Positions 35,201 to 44,272 are shown, counted from the stretch's first letter. The stretch: DNA of 64,000 nt from Paenibacillus sp. NEAU-GSW1 (GCF_009737085.1 NZ_WOVL01000024.1:19579-83578), one strand, 5' to 3'. A program made the numbers and translations. The notes: generated by a model not told the origin, from the letters alone.

Positions 35201-38200
35201 ATTATAGGCGGCGTAGTAGACGTTGCCCTTAAAATCAAGGATAAATTTCGAAGGCCTGACACTGCTGATTTTCGTGTTCGTCATCTTGTATTCATCGTAC
35301 TGGTACAGCCCGGTCGAATCGCTGTAAATGATGCTGCCGTCTTGCGCGATGGCAAAATTTGTGATCGGCTTGTCCAGATACAGGCTGCTCTTGGCTGCTG
35401 CCGGATCATAAACATAAAGCTTATTGTCTGCCGTCGAAACATAAAACAATCGGCTTTCCGGATTCGCGACCCCTCTGTTGATCGTCATATTTGCATCGAT
35501 CCCGTAGGTTAGCAATGCCGGCCTTACGATCTGCTCGAACTTTTCTTCCAGACCGATATATGTGTCTCGTTGTACAACCTGCATGTTGAAGTGGACATCG
35601 ATCGGCGTGTTTTTTACGATATAGGTCCCCATTCGTTTGAAGCTTGCCGTCAGATCTGCGGTGTCGAAATACAGGCCTTGATTATTGTTCGCGTCGATCA
35701 TCTTGCGAAGAATCGATTCGGAAGCGTTCGATCCGACGCCAATCAAACGAATGTTTTTGTCCAGGAAGACACTCATCGTCTGCGCAAACAGCCGATCGTC
35801 CATCATTGTATATGGCGCCTGCTCGTCGAGGGCGATGTAATATTTATCCGAACCGTCTCGCCATGCGTGGCTGCCGATAACGTCTTTATATTCTTTAACC
35901 GTGCTTCTCCAATTCGTAAAAGAATCCGTCGCTTTGCTGTACACTTGGCCAAGAGTAGCATTAGTCGAAACGACATAAGTCGTTTCATTCACTTTCACCG
36001 TTCCGGTCGATACATCTGCAATGCCATCTTCTTTTCTTATCCCATAAGCAAACAAAACGTTGTGCGGTCCTATTATGGCAACACTGTTTCTTACCGAAAC
36101 GGCTTTCGCGACTGTTTCCAGCAATGATTTTTGCGGCACGTTTGATGAAACTTCTCTTTCATGAAGAGGATTGCCCCACGCCCACATCTGATGATTGGCA
36201 TCAATCGCAACCGCCTGACCGTTGCTAATAGAAATGCTTTTAATGTTTTGCAGCCCAGGAATGATGATTGGGTTCTTAGAGGTAGCTACGGACTGACCAA
36301 ACAGCATATAAGAGCTGTACCCCCAAGCATATACTTCTCCATTTTTGAGTACGGCCATAGCAAAATTTGCAAACGAGGTATTTCTTACATAATCAAAATC
36401 CGCTACATCGGCTATTCCGCTGAGCAGCACTGGCGTTAATTGCCTTACATTTGCCGCAACGCCGAGCAAAGTAATATACGATTTGTCTTCATTCAATCCC
36501 CAGCCGTATAGTTCACCTGCTTTCGTGACGGCAAACACTTTATCGTCACTGGGCACGATTTTTACAATTCCGCTTAGCGTCTTGATTTTTGCGGGTCGAG
36601 TAAAGTCTTTATACCAAACTTGTTTCCCCTCATATTGCCCGAGCAATCCGTTTACATCCACATCACCGCTCTCGCGTACGCCAACAAAATCACTGCAACT
36701 CGAACAAATCGACCACGCATAGACGTCTCCATTTTCCAGAACGGCGTACACGCGATTATCGAAGCCGGTAATTTGTTTCACGTCTTTCAGCCCGATTTTT
36801 ATTGGCGAGCTTGTTCGTTCACCGTCAAAAACAGTACCCCAGCCGTACACATCGCCATTGCGATCTATTGCAAAATCCGTATAAGGCGTCGAAAATACTT
36901 TTTCGATATTGATTATTTTATTATTCGTGCGCAAATCATAAGCCTCTTTAAATTCATCGCCTCTCGTTCGAACGATTAGCGATCCGTCCAGCGCAACAAA
37001 CGATTGCCGCTTTCCGTCCGGGGAGATTGCAACGTCTTTGACGCGAATCGGCTGCCCGGCTTCCGGCGTTGTTACTCCGTTCGTATAACGGAGAAATTGC
37101 CCTTCCATAGACGAAGCCAATACGTCCGCTACGTTCAAAAAGGATGGTTTTGTGCTCGCTAGCGTCGTGCTGTCGGTACTTACATAAACCTCATTATTCG
37201 TGCTCAAAAGAACCGTTCTCAGGTAGGTGGAAAACACCTTTTTGTACGTCAACGATGTATTAACTTTTTTGATTTTTCCATCGGATTTGTCTTGCGCCAT
37301 CCAAAGACCGCCGTCCGTGTCAATGAAATAACTCGCAAAGCGATAAGGCGGAGTGTTTTGATTGAGCCCCACGCTCAGCGTTTCGATTTTAGGCAAACCC
37401 TCTATTTTAACTGGCACCTTCTGATCAACCAATGTTCCGATTCCTAATGTGCCGTTCGTGTTCGTTCCCCACGCATAAACTTCACCTGTATCTGTAAGTG
37501 CCATAAATGAAGTTTTGCCAGTGGTGGCTCCATTCGCAAACAATTTAACGACCTTTTGAGGTATAGATGAAATTTGCGTGAATTCCGCAGCTGATGTAAC
37601 CGTATTGAGTCCGAGTTCAGCTGCCGTTCCCGTTCCTTTCACCCATAGTTCACCTAAGTCATTCACGACAAAAATCGCTCTTCCGCTTGATGATATTTCC
37701 ATCGACTTCACGTTGCTGATGCCATTCAATCGCACAAAGTCCGAATCATACAAAAACCCGTCTTGATCAATGTAGTACCTGTACGTGCCTATGCCATAGG
37801 CTTGTACTACATTGACAGGCGGGTTTAGATGAGTCAATTTCACATCGCTATTGTCACTGCCGACCGCTTCATAAATGCGGCCTAGTCCATCGATCATAAT
37901 GAACAAATCATGACGGCCGTATATCCAGCGGTAATCTTGTTTGACAGCTTCATCTTGAGCGACATAGCTGATCTTGTAATCCAAATCTTTGTTTTTCAGC
38001 TTCGGAACGACTTGCTCATTAATTAACTGCTCAACCTCTGCCTTCTGCAACTCCGTATTCCGCAGATCAACGAGCAAGTCTGTCTTCCGCTGCTTTTTCT
38101 CCGTCTTATAATTGATTCGCGTATCTGGCGCCAGATTATTCACATTGACGTCGGAGACCTCCTTCGATATTAACGCGAATACCGAAGGATTTCCGATCAA

Positions 38201-38260
38201 AAAGCAAATTAATAAAGCTGCCGCCATTTTACTCCTGTGTAATTTCAAGTACCCCTTCAC
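32255..38260 (-). CDS. Giant exported protein with RCC1-like, vWA-like and PKD-type domains
   Basis: About 2000 residues. The GTG at 38260 overlaps the TGA of the upstream gene (GTGA), so translation is coupled. The N-terminus is basic and then hydrophobic (MAAALLICFLIGNPSVFA), a signal peptide. Residues about 200-745 hold six or more RCC1-like propeller repeats, with recurring TGEVYAWG, NGDVYGWG, AGELYGWG and NGEVYAWG. Residues about 780-880 and 1245-1340 contain two similar modules (SHAWRDGSDKYYIALDEQ; EHSWRTGADHFYVNLTN), each followed by a YIG/LIG-VG strand; a third, weaker one lies near 100. Between them is a second propeller-like stretch (about 915-1220; NKLYVYDP, GNVYYAAYNQIYKI). The C-terminal third has at least four PKD/Ig-like domains (PPVALFTIEP, APIGDFDWTP). 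No LPXTG, lipobox or SLH motif. Role unknown; surface display or adhesion is inferred. Confidence 0.85.
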   Translation of the reverse strand: MKGYLKLHRSKMAAALLICFLIGNPSVFALISKEVSDVNVNNLAPDTRINYKTEKKQRKTDLLVDLRNTELQKAEVEQLINEQVVPKLKNKDLDYKISYVAQDEAVKQDYRWIYGRHDLFIMIDGLGRIYEAVGSDNSDVKLTHLNPPVNVVQAYGIGTYRYYIDQDGFLYDSDFVRLNGISNVKSMEISSSGRAIFVVNDLGELWVKGTGTAAELGLNTVTSAAEFTQISSIPQKVVKLFANGATTGKTSFMALTDTGEVYAWGTNTNGTLGIGTLVDQKVPVKIEGLPKIETLSVGLNQNTPPYRFASYFIDTDGGLWMAQDKSDGKIKKVNTSLTYKKVFSTYLRTVLLSTNNEVYVSTDSTTLASTKPSFLNVADVLASSMEGQFLRYTNGVTTPEAGQPIRVKDVAISPDGKRQSFVALDGSLIVRTRGDEFKEAYDLRTNNKIINIEKVFSTPYTDFAIDRNGDVYGWGTVFDGERTSSPIKIGLKDVKQITGFDNRVYAVLENGDVYAWSICSSCSDFVGVRESGDVDVNGLLGQYEGKQVWYKDFTRPAKIKTLSGIVKIVPSDDKVFAVTKAGELYGWGLNEDKSYITLLGVAANVRQLTPVLLSGIADVADFDYVRNTSFANFAMAVLKNGEVYAWGYSSYMLFGQSVATSKNPIIIPGLQNIKSISISNGQAVAIDANHQMWAWGNPLHEREVSSNVPQKSLLETVAKAVSVRNSVAIIGPHNVLFAYGIRKEDGIADVSTGTVKVNETTYVVSTNATLGQVYSKATDSFTNWRSTVKEYKDVIGSHAWRDGSDKYYIALDEQAPYTMMDDRLFAQTMSVFLDKNIRLIGVGSNASESILRKMIDANNNQGLYFDTADLTASFKRMGTYIVKNTPIDVHFNMQVVQRDTYIGLEEKFEQIVRPALLTYGIDANMTINRGVANPESRLFYVSTADNKLYVYDPAAAKSSLYLDKPITNFAIAQDGSIIYSDSTGLYQYDEYKMTNTKISSVRPSKFILDFKGNVYYAAYNQIYKIDNNTGLETALNMACISTMVFSTNYKGQPMFRCETEEDDWRFDLLMTFNEKTGQVEQLLRQVLEISAASWNNESGQFIRGSTGGYERLGPAYMPLILGSFSDNPTGVQNNSFAYAYTSRFDSRVYMANKGIYIQDPVRNISKYIETWTATSNTEVLFAETPDGKMYYKDAAGTYKYYDPETDSVVSIGNLPIKRSAVIDGVVNYPQGLPIYQADEMDLLQDLKEHSWRTGADHFYVNLTNTTSDDLADEVKRYQVEDELFSYEASYIGMGTGAIKEETESMVETVKYGTYIDGTDIDLALAKLAQYLIEQAGVKRTLGVGKVVLEYDPETSSYSSDKMIYETTYEDKESDVKIADRWRFDHDSDYYENSLGTFEQSGMELAEPLEYFTKPGKYTIVWQGKDNPKDIDTFEEYRKWSNELASKLIIYAHRRPIARFTVKTTPSESNSGNFDIKVNETSYDLDRLSTENSGIAEERWKWKGANDTEWTPGPIPSTLPADQVYYISLIVRDTDNAWSDEVVQSIFTSADNQPPVALFTIEPSVTSKNGGIAIVDYSSDPNDDPIAEWVWKVKRNGNVIFMKNKQTPPTFSEIKGAAASADLSELGIYTITLEVKDEPKVGMPLWSNVYSRTLQIVNSPPTAAVTFPTGTLNNPTLTAQKPTIEWVQSDEDAGTEFSAYQVQVLDQTMTSLLYDSGIQSQHTAAANGDWRIPVLLSSGEPLAVRVRVKDETDWSNWSVAKYMIFNRAPIGDFDWTPKPVYEGDTVRLSASVADPDGDPLDVTFKMIPPPEANGDNVRTYSYKVSEPYSLDPPTLQLKSTGAWKVVMTVSDGMASAVTIAKTIAVLPLRIDGFVKHTPKWEANRIAYNMGQSGSASLPRAENVFWAGEKFVLEADTTLTATDTVAERVEAEMNGFQSSLVPVNEAGTSWTGEMWDDSFEKLEDGPLTFTFTVYYSNGTIKTDTAVVEIAGTIYDYYQIHRVK

Positions 38261-40509
38261 TCCCAACTGTTCGACCGTCTATAATCGGCGCTTGTTATAA
38301 ATTCCGGTATGGTAGGCTCCCCGAATCCCTCAACCACTTCAAGATAAATCCGATACTTGCCGACAGCAGCAACATCTTCCTTCATCTCGGTTAAATTCGT
38401 ATCGTCAATTAACACTTTCGTCTCGTCATCAAAGCTGCCGTCATTATCGGAATCGTATTTATAGCTCCATATTCGCTGCGCGATATAGTCGCCGTCCGGA
38501 CTGTACGATAAGTCCGTCACTTGAAGCGTCGCTTTCAGATCATTGTCCGGATCGCGCAGCACTTCTTTTACCGCGCTGAAATTGACGATCGGCTTTTCGT
38601 CCGGCTTTACAGTAAAGCAAGTTTGATCTTCTGCCGTTGCGCCGTACTCATTCTCGACAGTTAGAATCGCGCAATAGCTGCCTGCTTTTTTGAAAAGGAC
38701 ATTTTTCGTCCTCCCCGACAGTTTACCAGCAAATCGGATTGAGCTTGCGTCGGCGCTGCCGCCGCCGTTCTCGATCACTTCCCACGTATAAGATTTAATT
38801 TTTACGTTAGCATCCTCGTCCTCGCTGCCGCGACTTTCGGAACCGTCAAAAATGATAAGGCGATTTTCTTTCAAGCTGCCTTCGACGAGCGCTTTTGCAT
38901 AAGGCAGCGGCTTGCCTACGGAAATAGCCTTTTCAGTCGTTCCTTTACAGCCTTCACTATCCGTGACGGTCAGCGTTACTTTCTTCTTGCCAACGCTGTC
39001 CAGCATAATGTCTCCGCCTTTGCCGGTAAGAGTCGTAAATCCGCTCCAGTTTCCATCCCACTCGTAATTCGCAATGGATTTCCCGCCCGTTGCATTAGAT
39101 CTTGCTCCGCTAATGCTGATCGTTTCTCCAGCCATTGCAGAGCTAGGAGCGTCAATAATCGGAACCGGAGCATCGACACAGGTTACTATTGGAACTGCTT
39201 TCTGATAAACATCGGAGTGCAGCGGTACCGTAGCTTCGGCTGTTGTTCCATCTGTAAAATGCACCCTGGCGGTTAGCACGTAATTTTGAACATATGGATC
39301 TTCAACAACATCGCCGGACGAAATCGTGAAATTGAATTTCGTGCTGGCTGTTTTGTTATTCCCGGTAACGGTATTGCTTTTGGCTGAGGCGGTTTGCTCC
39401 GGACGAGAGTAGAACATCCACTTGGAAATGATCCGATCTCCTACGTTCTCTACCATTGCTGTGCCGTTAATTTCAACCGGAATATCGACGCCGCTGAATT
39501 CGGTTGATGTAGGAGAGATCGTGCCGGTCAGTTTGACGTTAGGATCGGGACCTATGTCCAATTCGTATGTTATCGTTCCTTCTATCTCGAAGCGGCTCAT
39601 CGGAAGGGTTTCTGCTTCTAAATAGTAGTCAACTGTAACGTAATACAAGCGGCCTTCAACGATATTGGCGACATTGGCAATTGGTTCTTGTTCTGTCCAT
39701 CCAGTACCTCTCGAATTAGGAAGAGTAAACTCAATTCCATACCAATTAGCTTTTCTCAAACTCTCTTTTGTCGGTTGAGTAATATCAATAATCTTATTGG
39801 GAGAGTCTTCAGAATCTCTGACATTCCCCATCTTTGCACTACTCAGATCAACTAAGCTTTTGTCGATATAAACCAATGTTTTTGTATTTTGTTCAAATAC
39901 ATTTCCTTCTTCTTTCATAAACCATGCTGCTTGATCTATTCTTTTTTGTACATCCGGCTGCCAAGTAGTAATGAGTGTCTCTCCATTCGGTAGCTTTGGC
40001 GCCCATTGGTACTGATCTTCACTAATTTTAATTTTTTGCCCCCCAACTATTTTTGCAGGTCTTATCTCTTGAAAAGTAGTTGAAGAATAATCGTTTGCTT
40101 GCCAGTGTACTCCATCCGCATATAACCAAATGGAATTACCTGGATTCCCTTTAAAAAAATCTCCTCTTGTCCTTTTTCCTATTACTTTAATTGAAGGTTT
40201 CTGATCTTCTCTTCCTATTATGGTGACAGTAAGTTTTCCATCCGCAACCGAAAGTGAGCTACTTTTTAATATTCCATTACCTGAATATTTAATGGATTTC
40301 GGATCAATTTTATCAGCATTCTGAACGGAATACGTCTTTGTGAAAATCTTAGAAGAAGCAGTTACGTCACGAGACGCAACATAACTGCTTTTTTCATTTG
40401 CTACCTTTATTGTTTTTTCTTCGACGCCAGCCGCAGAAACATTTGAAACTAGGAATAAGCCTATTAAGACTGCAATAATTAGAATCGATGATAGATAGTT
40501 TTTATACAT
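38257..40509 (-). CDS. Exported PKD-domain protein
   Basis: 750 aa. N-terminal signal peptide (LSSILIIAVLIGLFLVSNVSAAG). Residues 30-330 form a novel-looking region with no motif I recognise (WLYADGVHWQANDYSS; GTGWTEQEPIANVANIVEGRLYYVTVDYY). Residues about 450-740 hold three PKD-like domains, each with the DGS/YEW...T pattern (SIANYEWDGNWSG; IIFDGSESRGSEDED; YSPDGDYIAQRIWSY). The 5' half is clearly AT-richer than its neighbours. It begins 12 bases after the stalk-domain gene and ends overlapping the giant gene's start by 4 bases. Probably acts outside the cell with both. Function unknown. Confidence 0.85.
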   Translation of the reverse strand: MYKNYLSSILIIAVLIGLFLVSNVSAAGVEEKTIKVANEKSSYVASRDVTASSKIFTKTYSVQNADKIDPKSIKYSGNGILKSSSLSVADGKLTVTIIGREDQKPSIKVIGKRTRGDFFKGNPGNSIWLYADGVHWQANDYSSTTFQEIRPAKIVGGQKIKISEDQYQWAPKLPNGETLITTWQPDVQKRIDQAAWFMKEEGNVFEQNTKTLVYIDKSLVDLSSAKMGNVRDSEDSPNKIIDITQPTKESLRKANWYGIEFTLPNSRGTGWTEQEPIANVANIVEGRLYYVTVDYYLEAETLPMSRFEIEGTITYELDIGPDPNVKLTGTISPTSTEFSGVDIPVEINGTAMVENVGDRIISKWMFYSRPEQTASAKSNTVTGNNKTASTKFNFTISSGDVVEDPYVQNYVLTARVHFTDGTTAEATVPLHSDVYQKAVPIVTCVDAPVPIIDAPSSAMAGETISISGARSNATGGKSIANYEWDGNWSGFTTLTGKGGDIMLDSVGKKKVTLTVTDSEGCKGTTEKAISVGKPLPYAKALVEGSLKENRLIIFDGSESRGSEDEDANVKIKSYTWEVIENGGGSADASSIRFAGKLSGRTKNVLFKKAGSYCAILTVENEYGATAEDQTCFTVKPDEKPIVNFSAVKEVLRDPDNDLKATLQVTDLSYSPDGDYIAQRIWSYKYDSDNDGSFDDETKVLIDDTNLTEMKEDVAAVGKYRIYLEVVEGFGEPTIPEFITSADYRRSNSWE

Positions 40510-40521
40510 ATTCCATCATTC

Positions 40522-41457
40522 CTATTCAGCAACATTCAGGGTAGATGTGTAATTATCTCCTAAAAATGCTGCTACATTTACGTAATCAACGCTATCACCC
40601 CGAGCGCCAAATACAATATTTGAAGTTACTGATTCTCCTTTATCTAATGCCCATTGATATAAGTACTTTTTACTGTTAAATTCCTTAATCATGGAAGTAT
40701 TTGAAGGAGTAATACTATAAGCTGTGTTTCTTCCTCCCAACGTAACACGATATTTCATAGAAACATCACTCGCTGAGAACGAAATTTTATTTGTTCCGGT
40801 ATTCTTAATGGTGATTTTAGACTTTACATAGTATTTATAAGCACCATCACTATTGTTGAGATAAAACTCCTTTTCCATTGCCTTTCCTTCAACAGATTTC
40901 ACCGGATAAATATACATATCGTGATAAGTCAGCTCAAAACTACCCGCCTTCAACGTCACCGGAAACTCCTCCGTCTGCACTAACCCGTACCGAGCAAAGT
41001 TATTATCCTTCGCCGACAGCACATAGATCGTTTTTTTCCCCGAATCAAATTCGGCTCGGTAGCCAAGCGCTTCGGCGATGTAACGGACAGGCAAATACGT
41101 AATTCCTTTTCTCGTAATCGGCAGCGTGTCAATCTCGACCTTTTTCCCATTGACCAGTATGTATTTATGTTTGAAATACAGCTCAATCAGCTTCGTCTTC
41201 GCCTTAACCACAACTTTGCTGTTTGCTTTATCGTATTCGAGAGACTCGATCTGCGGCAGCGCGAGCTTCAAATGTCGAAGCGACACAAGCGTCCGTCCGT
41301 TGGCGTTAATATACGGCGCTTCCGCATCGTTAGCGGCGGCAACAGTTTCGGTATCGACCTGCAATTTTAACGTCTCCTGCGCAGAAGCCGCAAACACGGT
41401 CGTCACCTGCCCAAGCAGCAAAAGCAAAGCTAGCGATAATAGCAATCTCTTTTTCAT
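40522..41457 (-). CDS. Exported stalk-domain (copper amine oxidase N-terminal-like) protein
   Basis: 311 aa with a signal peptide (KKRLLLSLALLLLLGQVTTVFA). Residues about 45-150 form a 'stalk' domain, the copper amine oxidase N-terminal-like fold common on Paenibacillus and clostridial surfaces (ILVNGKKVEIDTLPITRKGI; TYLPVRYIAEALGYRAEFD). The C-terminal part is a beta-sandwich resembling DUF4352-type exported domains (KSKITIKNTGTNKISFSASD). No catalytic copper site: only the small N-terminal domain is shared with the oxidases. Strong GGGGAGG before the ATG. First gene of the surface operon. Confidence 0.85.
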   Translation of the reverse strand: MKKRLLLSLALLLLLGQVTTVFAASAQETLKLQVDTETVAAANDAEAPYINANGRTLVSLRHLKLALPQIESLEYDKANSKVVVKAKTKLIELYFKHKYILVNGKKVEIDTLPITRKGITYLPVRYIAEALGYRAEFDSGKKTIYVLSAKDNNFARYGLVQTEEFPVTLKAGSFELTYHDMYIYPVKSVEGKAMEKEFYLNNSDGAYKYYVKSKITIKNTGTNKISFSASDVSMKYRVTLGGRNTAYSITPSNTSMIKEFNSKKYLYQWALDKGESVTSNIVFGARGDSVDYVNVAAFLGDNYTSTLNVAE

Positions 41458-41491
41458 CTACAAAACTTCCTCCCCAACATCGAATAAGATA

Positions 41492-41536
41492 CAAAAAAAG
41501 CACGCGAAAAAACCGATTAGGCTTTTAAGCGTGCTT
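41492..41536 (-). terminator. Terminator of the MFS gene, ahead of the surface operon
   Basis: Arms AAGCACGC / GCGTGCTT followed on the minus strand by eight T. It isolates the surface operon from the MFS gene behind it, so the operon should have its own promoter in the short gap 41458-41491, where I could not identify clear boxes. Confidence 0.8.
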
Positions 41537-41588
41537 CGCTTGCTAAATTATTTACATTTTACCTTATTTTATCATTTTATGTCAATTA

Positions 41589-42863
41589 TTATCGCGCAGC
41601 TTCATTGACCTCGGCAGCAGCCGCATTAGCTTCTTCTCCCGGCGGTCTCAGCTTGAATATAGGAACCAGCAGCGGAACGCAAAGAATCATAACGAATCCC
41701 GCAAAAATATAAATGCCAACCAACGGGAATGCCGACTTCAGAACACCGGACAAGCTCATCATAATGACCATCATCCCCATGAACATTGGGCTTAGCGCCC
41801 CGTTTACCCGGCCGATATATTCAGGCTCCGTCCATTTCAGAATCATCGTGCTAATCCCGATTTGAATGCCCGGCATCATCAGGCCCGATAAAAATTGCAG
41901 GACAAGCGTGAGGGTAACATTCGTCGAAATGCCCATTCCGGCGATCGTAACGGCACTAACAACAGTGCCGGCTGCGAGAATGACTTGCGGCTGCACTTTT
42001 TTGGCAACAGCCATAATCAATCCGCCGCCGATAAGCATCGCAAACCCGTTCACCATCAGCAAATATTGCAAGAAGTCTTTCGATTGATCGAGCCTTTCAA
42101 TAACTAGAAATATGCCGAGAGACTGAATGGTGCCAATCGCCGTACCGGCCAGCGCGAACGTACCGCCAAGCGGCCTCAGCACTTTGCTTTTCCAAACATA
42201 ACGCAGTCCGTCGGTAAGCTCCTTCCAGAATTGCTTATCGCCTGCTGCTGCCGCAGCCTCTTCTTTGTCATCTTTCGGAATACGGAATAAGACGACCGCT
42301 GACAGGAGAAACGCAATACCCATAATCGCAATCGAGATTTCAATGCCGTAAGTTTGATAGACGAAAACGCCTAGCGACGGTCCAAGCACCATAAAGATGC
42401 CGATTAACGACTGGAACAACGCCATCGCCGACTGCAGCTGGTTTTCCGGAACATGCTTTTTGAACAGCTTCATGGATGACGGCTGTGAAAACTGCGATAA
42501 AATCGCCGATACGGCCGTCGCAAGATAGATTAGCTGCCAAGAGCCAATCATTAACGATCCAAGTACGACGAATACCGACGCTGCGGACAGAAAATCGCAC
42601 CAGATCATCGTCCGCCTTGGACGCCACCGGTCCGCGAACGTTCCTCCGATAAACGCAAAAATAAAAATAGGCGCAAATTCCACAACCGAGATTAACGATA
42701 CCGATATCGGATCGTTATTCGTTTTGTCGGTAACAAACAACAAAATCGCAAAATTGCGCACCCAAATGCCGATTTGCAGCAACACATTAGACAACAATAC
42801 CGTTTGAAAAAAACGATTTTTAAAAATAGACTCCGGCGGCGCCGCCGCCGTATTGGTAGACAT
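41589..42863 (-). CDS. MFS transporter (EntS/MDR-like exporter)
   Basis: 424 aa with about 12 membrane helices. Motif A follows helix 2 (GGTFADRWRPRRTMIWCDFLS), and the central loop is charged (PKDDKEEAAAAAGDKQFWKE). The pattern belongs to the MFS_3 group, which contains multidrug and siderophore exporters. Substrate not predictable. Monocistronic. Confidence 0.88.
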   Translation of the reverse strand: MSTNTAAAPPESIFKNRFFQTVLLSNVLLQIGIWVRNFAILLFVTDKTNNDPISVSLISVVEFAPIFIFAFIGGTFADRWRPRRTMIWCDFLSAASVFVVLGSLMIGSWQLIYLATAVSAILSQFSQPSSMKLFKKHVPENQLQSAMALFQSLIGIFMVLGPSLGVFVYQTYGIEISIAIMGIAFLLSAVVLFRIPKDDKEEAAAAAGDKQFWKELTDGLRYVWKSKVLRPLGGTFALAGTAIGTIQSLGIFLVIERLDQSKDFLQYLLMVNGFAMLIGGGLIMAVAKKVQPQVILAAGTVVSAVTIAGMGISTNVTLTLVLQFLSGLMMPGIQIGISTMILKWTEPEYIGRVNGALSPMFMGMMVIMMSLSGVLKSAFPLVGIYIFAGFVMILCVPLLVPIFKLRPPGEEANAAAAEVNEAAR

Positions 42864-42975
42864 GATTAAACGACTCTCCTCTTTCTTATTAAGCGTTTCC
42901 TTACAGCATATCAGGACGCTTTTACAGGGGGATCAACTGATTCTATAACAGACGTCGCCTCTCGTAAACAAGTTG

Positions 42976-43392
42976 CTACTTGTTATAAACATTTTTACCT
43001 TGCTCGCGAAGCAGCTCCAGCCACTTCTCCTCCAGCTTTATCGCATCTTTGCGCAAATCGCGCATCTTCCTCGCCGCCTCACCTTCGCCCGTCAAGTCCA
43101 GCACATCCTTGTAATCGTGGCGAAGCTTATCCTTCAGCTTCAACTGGTCGGCCACTTGAAATTCAAAAGCGTCAGCACCGTACGTTTTCCAATCGCTTTG
43201 CAGCTCCTTGTTCGGATGTACGCCGAAACCCAGCTCGAAACGCGCTCGGCTCCACGCGCCGTTCATATTCGACGATGAACCGACGAACACGCGGCCGTTC
43301 TTTGTATTCGTTACCTCATAAACGCCGATGACACGCTCCTGCTCCATATATGCGGCAGTCAGTTGTTTTCTCTGTTCTTTGTTTTTGCTCAT
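42976..43392 (-). CDS. GIY-YIG nuclease family protein
   Basis: 138 aa from the ATG at 43392 (MSKNKEQRKQLTAAYMEQ), with GGAGG in front. The GIY-YIG signature is altered to GVYEVTNTKNGRVFVGSSSN (GVY-10x-VFVG), followed by the conserved Arg region WSRARFELG. Nuclease activity is therefore uncertain; small members of this branch have no known role. It lies 28 bases after a DUF2087 gene and is probably co-transcribed. Confidence 0.8.
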   Translation of the reverse strand: MSKNKEQRKQLTAAYMEQERVIGVYEVTNTKNGRVFVGSSSNMNGAWSRARFELGFGVHPNKELQSDWKTYGADAFEFQVADQLKLKDKLRHDYKDVLDLTGEGEAARKMRDLRKDAIKLEEKWLELLREQGKNVYNK

Positions 43393-43420
43393 ATCAAGCA
43401 CCTCCACTTTTCACCTTCAG

Positions 43421-44194
43421 CTATTGCTTCAGCCAATATTCGCTGCAATCATCCTTGCGATCCAAATAACCGTATTCGATCAAATAGCGGCGAAGCGTCA
43501 CGTAATCATCCTCGAAAAATGCCTTCAGCTGCTCGTTCACTTCTTTTTCCTTGTACTTGCGGCCAGGTTTAAAATACGAAGCGATATGCCGCAAAATAAC
43601 GATTTTTTTCTTTTCCTTGCGCGGGAATTGCGTCAGCGGGCCGTTCGGACCCTTCGGAAAATATTGCTTCATTACCGCATCATGCTCTTTCTCGGTAATC
43701 GCATAACGCTCATCGACCTGCGTCGCCGTACGATGAACCGGGATAAACCGCGGAGTGTCCGCCGACACGCCGGCCTCCATCAGCTCCACGATCGCAAGCA
43801 GCAGCTTCGCTTGCTTTGCTTTTTCCTTCAGCACAAAGCGATGGTTGCGAATCGTCGACGCACTGCCTCCGCCCGCTTTTTTAACAATATCGGCATCGGA
43901 CAACCCGGCCGAGAAGTCACGGATTAGCTCCTTTTGCAAGTCGGTCAAGCCATTTGTCTTCTTATCCAGTCCGAGCAAATAAGCGAGGATCGAACCGTGC
44001 TCGCGCTCAACGTGAAACTCGGCATACTTGTTCGCATCGTACCATTTATTTTCTTTAGGCAATTGGAATACTTGCCCCCCCTCGAACGTCTCCCCGCATA
44101 CGAGACAACGATAGCGTTTATTCGCGGCCTCGTATATATAACCTTTCTTCATTTCGGAAAGCTCCGCCGACCAAAACAGCTCATTCAGCTCCAT
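43421..44194 (-). CDS. DUF2087 protein with zinc-ribbon-like N-terminus and HTH
   Basis: 257 aa. The N-terminus contains a CxxC (YRCLVCGETFEGG) and a later H-x3-H (EFHVEREHGS), suggesting a zinc-binding finger. Residues about 80-120 look like a LuxR-type HTH (LTDLQKELIRDFSAGLSDAD). The C-terminal 75 residues (FPRKEKKKIVILRHIASYF; YVTLRRYLIEYGYLDRKDDC) are the DUF2087 domain. Likely DNA-binding regulator. With the GIY-YIG gene directly downstream this forms a two-gene unit of unknown role. Confidence 0.82.
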   Translation of the reverse strand: MELNELFWSAELSEMKKGYIYEAANKRYRCLVCGETFEGGQVFQLPKENKWYDANKYAEFHVEREHGSILAYLLGLDKKTNGLTDLQKELIRDFSAGLSDADIVKKAGGGSASTIRNHRFVLKEKAKQAKLLLAIVELMEAGVSADTPRFIPVHRTATQVDERYAITEKEHDAVMKQYFPKGPNGPLTQFPRKEKKKIVILRHIASYFKPGRKYKEKEVNEQLKAFFEDDYVTLRRYLIEYGYLDRKDDCSEYWLKQ

Positions 44195-44272
44195 ATATCA
44201 AACACCTCTTTATATTGTTTGTTTATTTTATAGACATATTATCATTACGTTTATTAAATTTCAATAGACACA

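Noticed and set aside
40522..41457. Copper amine oxidase
   Set aside because: Only the small N-terminal stalk-like domain is shared; the catalytic domain, topaquinone motif and copper ligands are absent.
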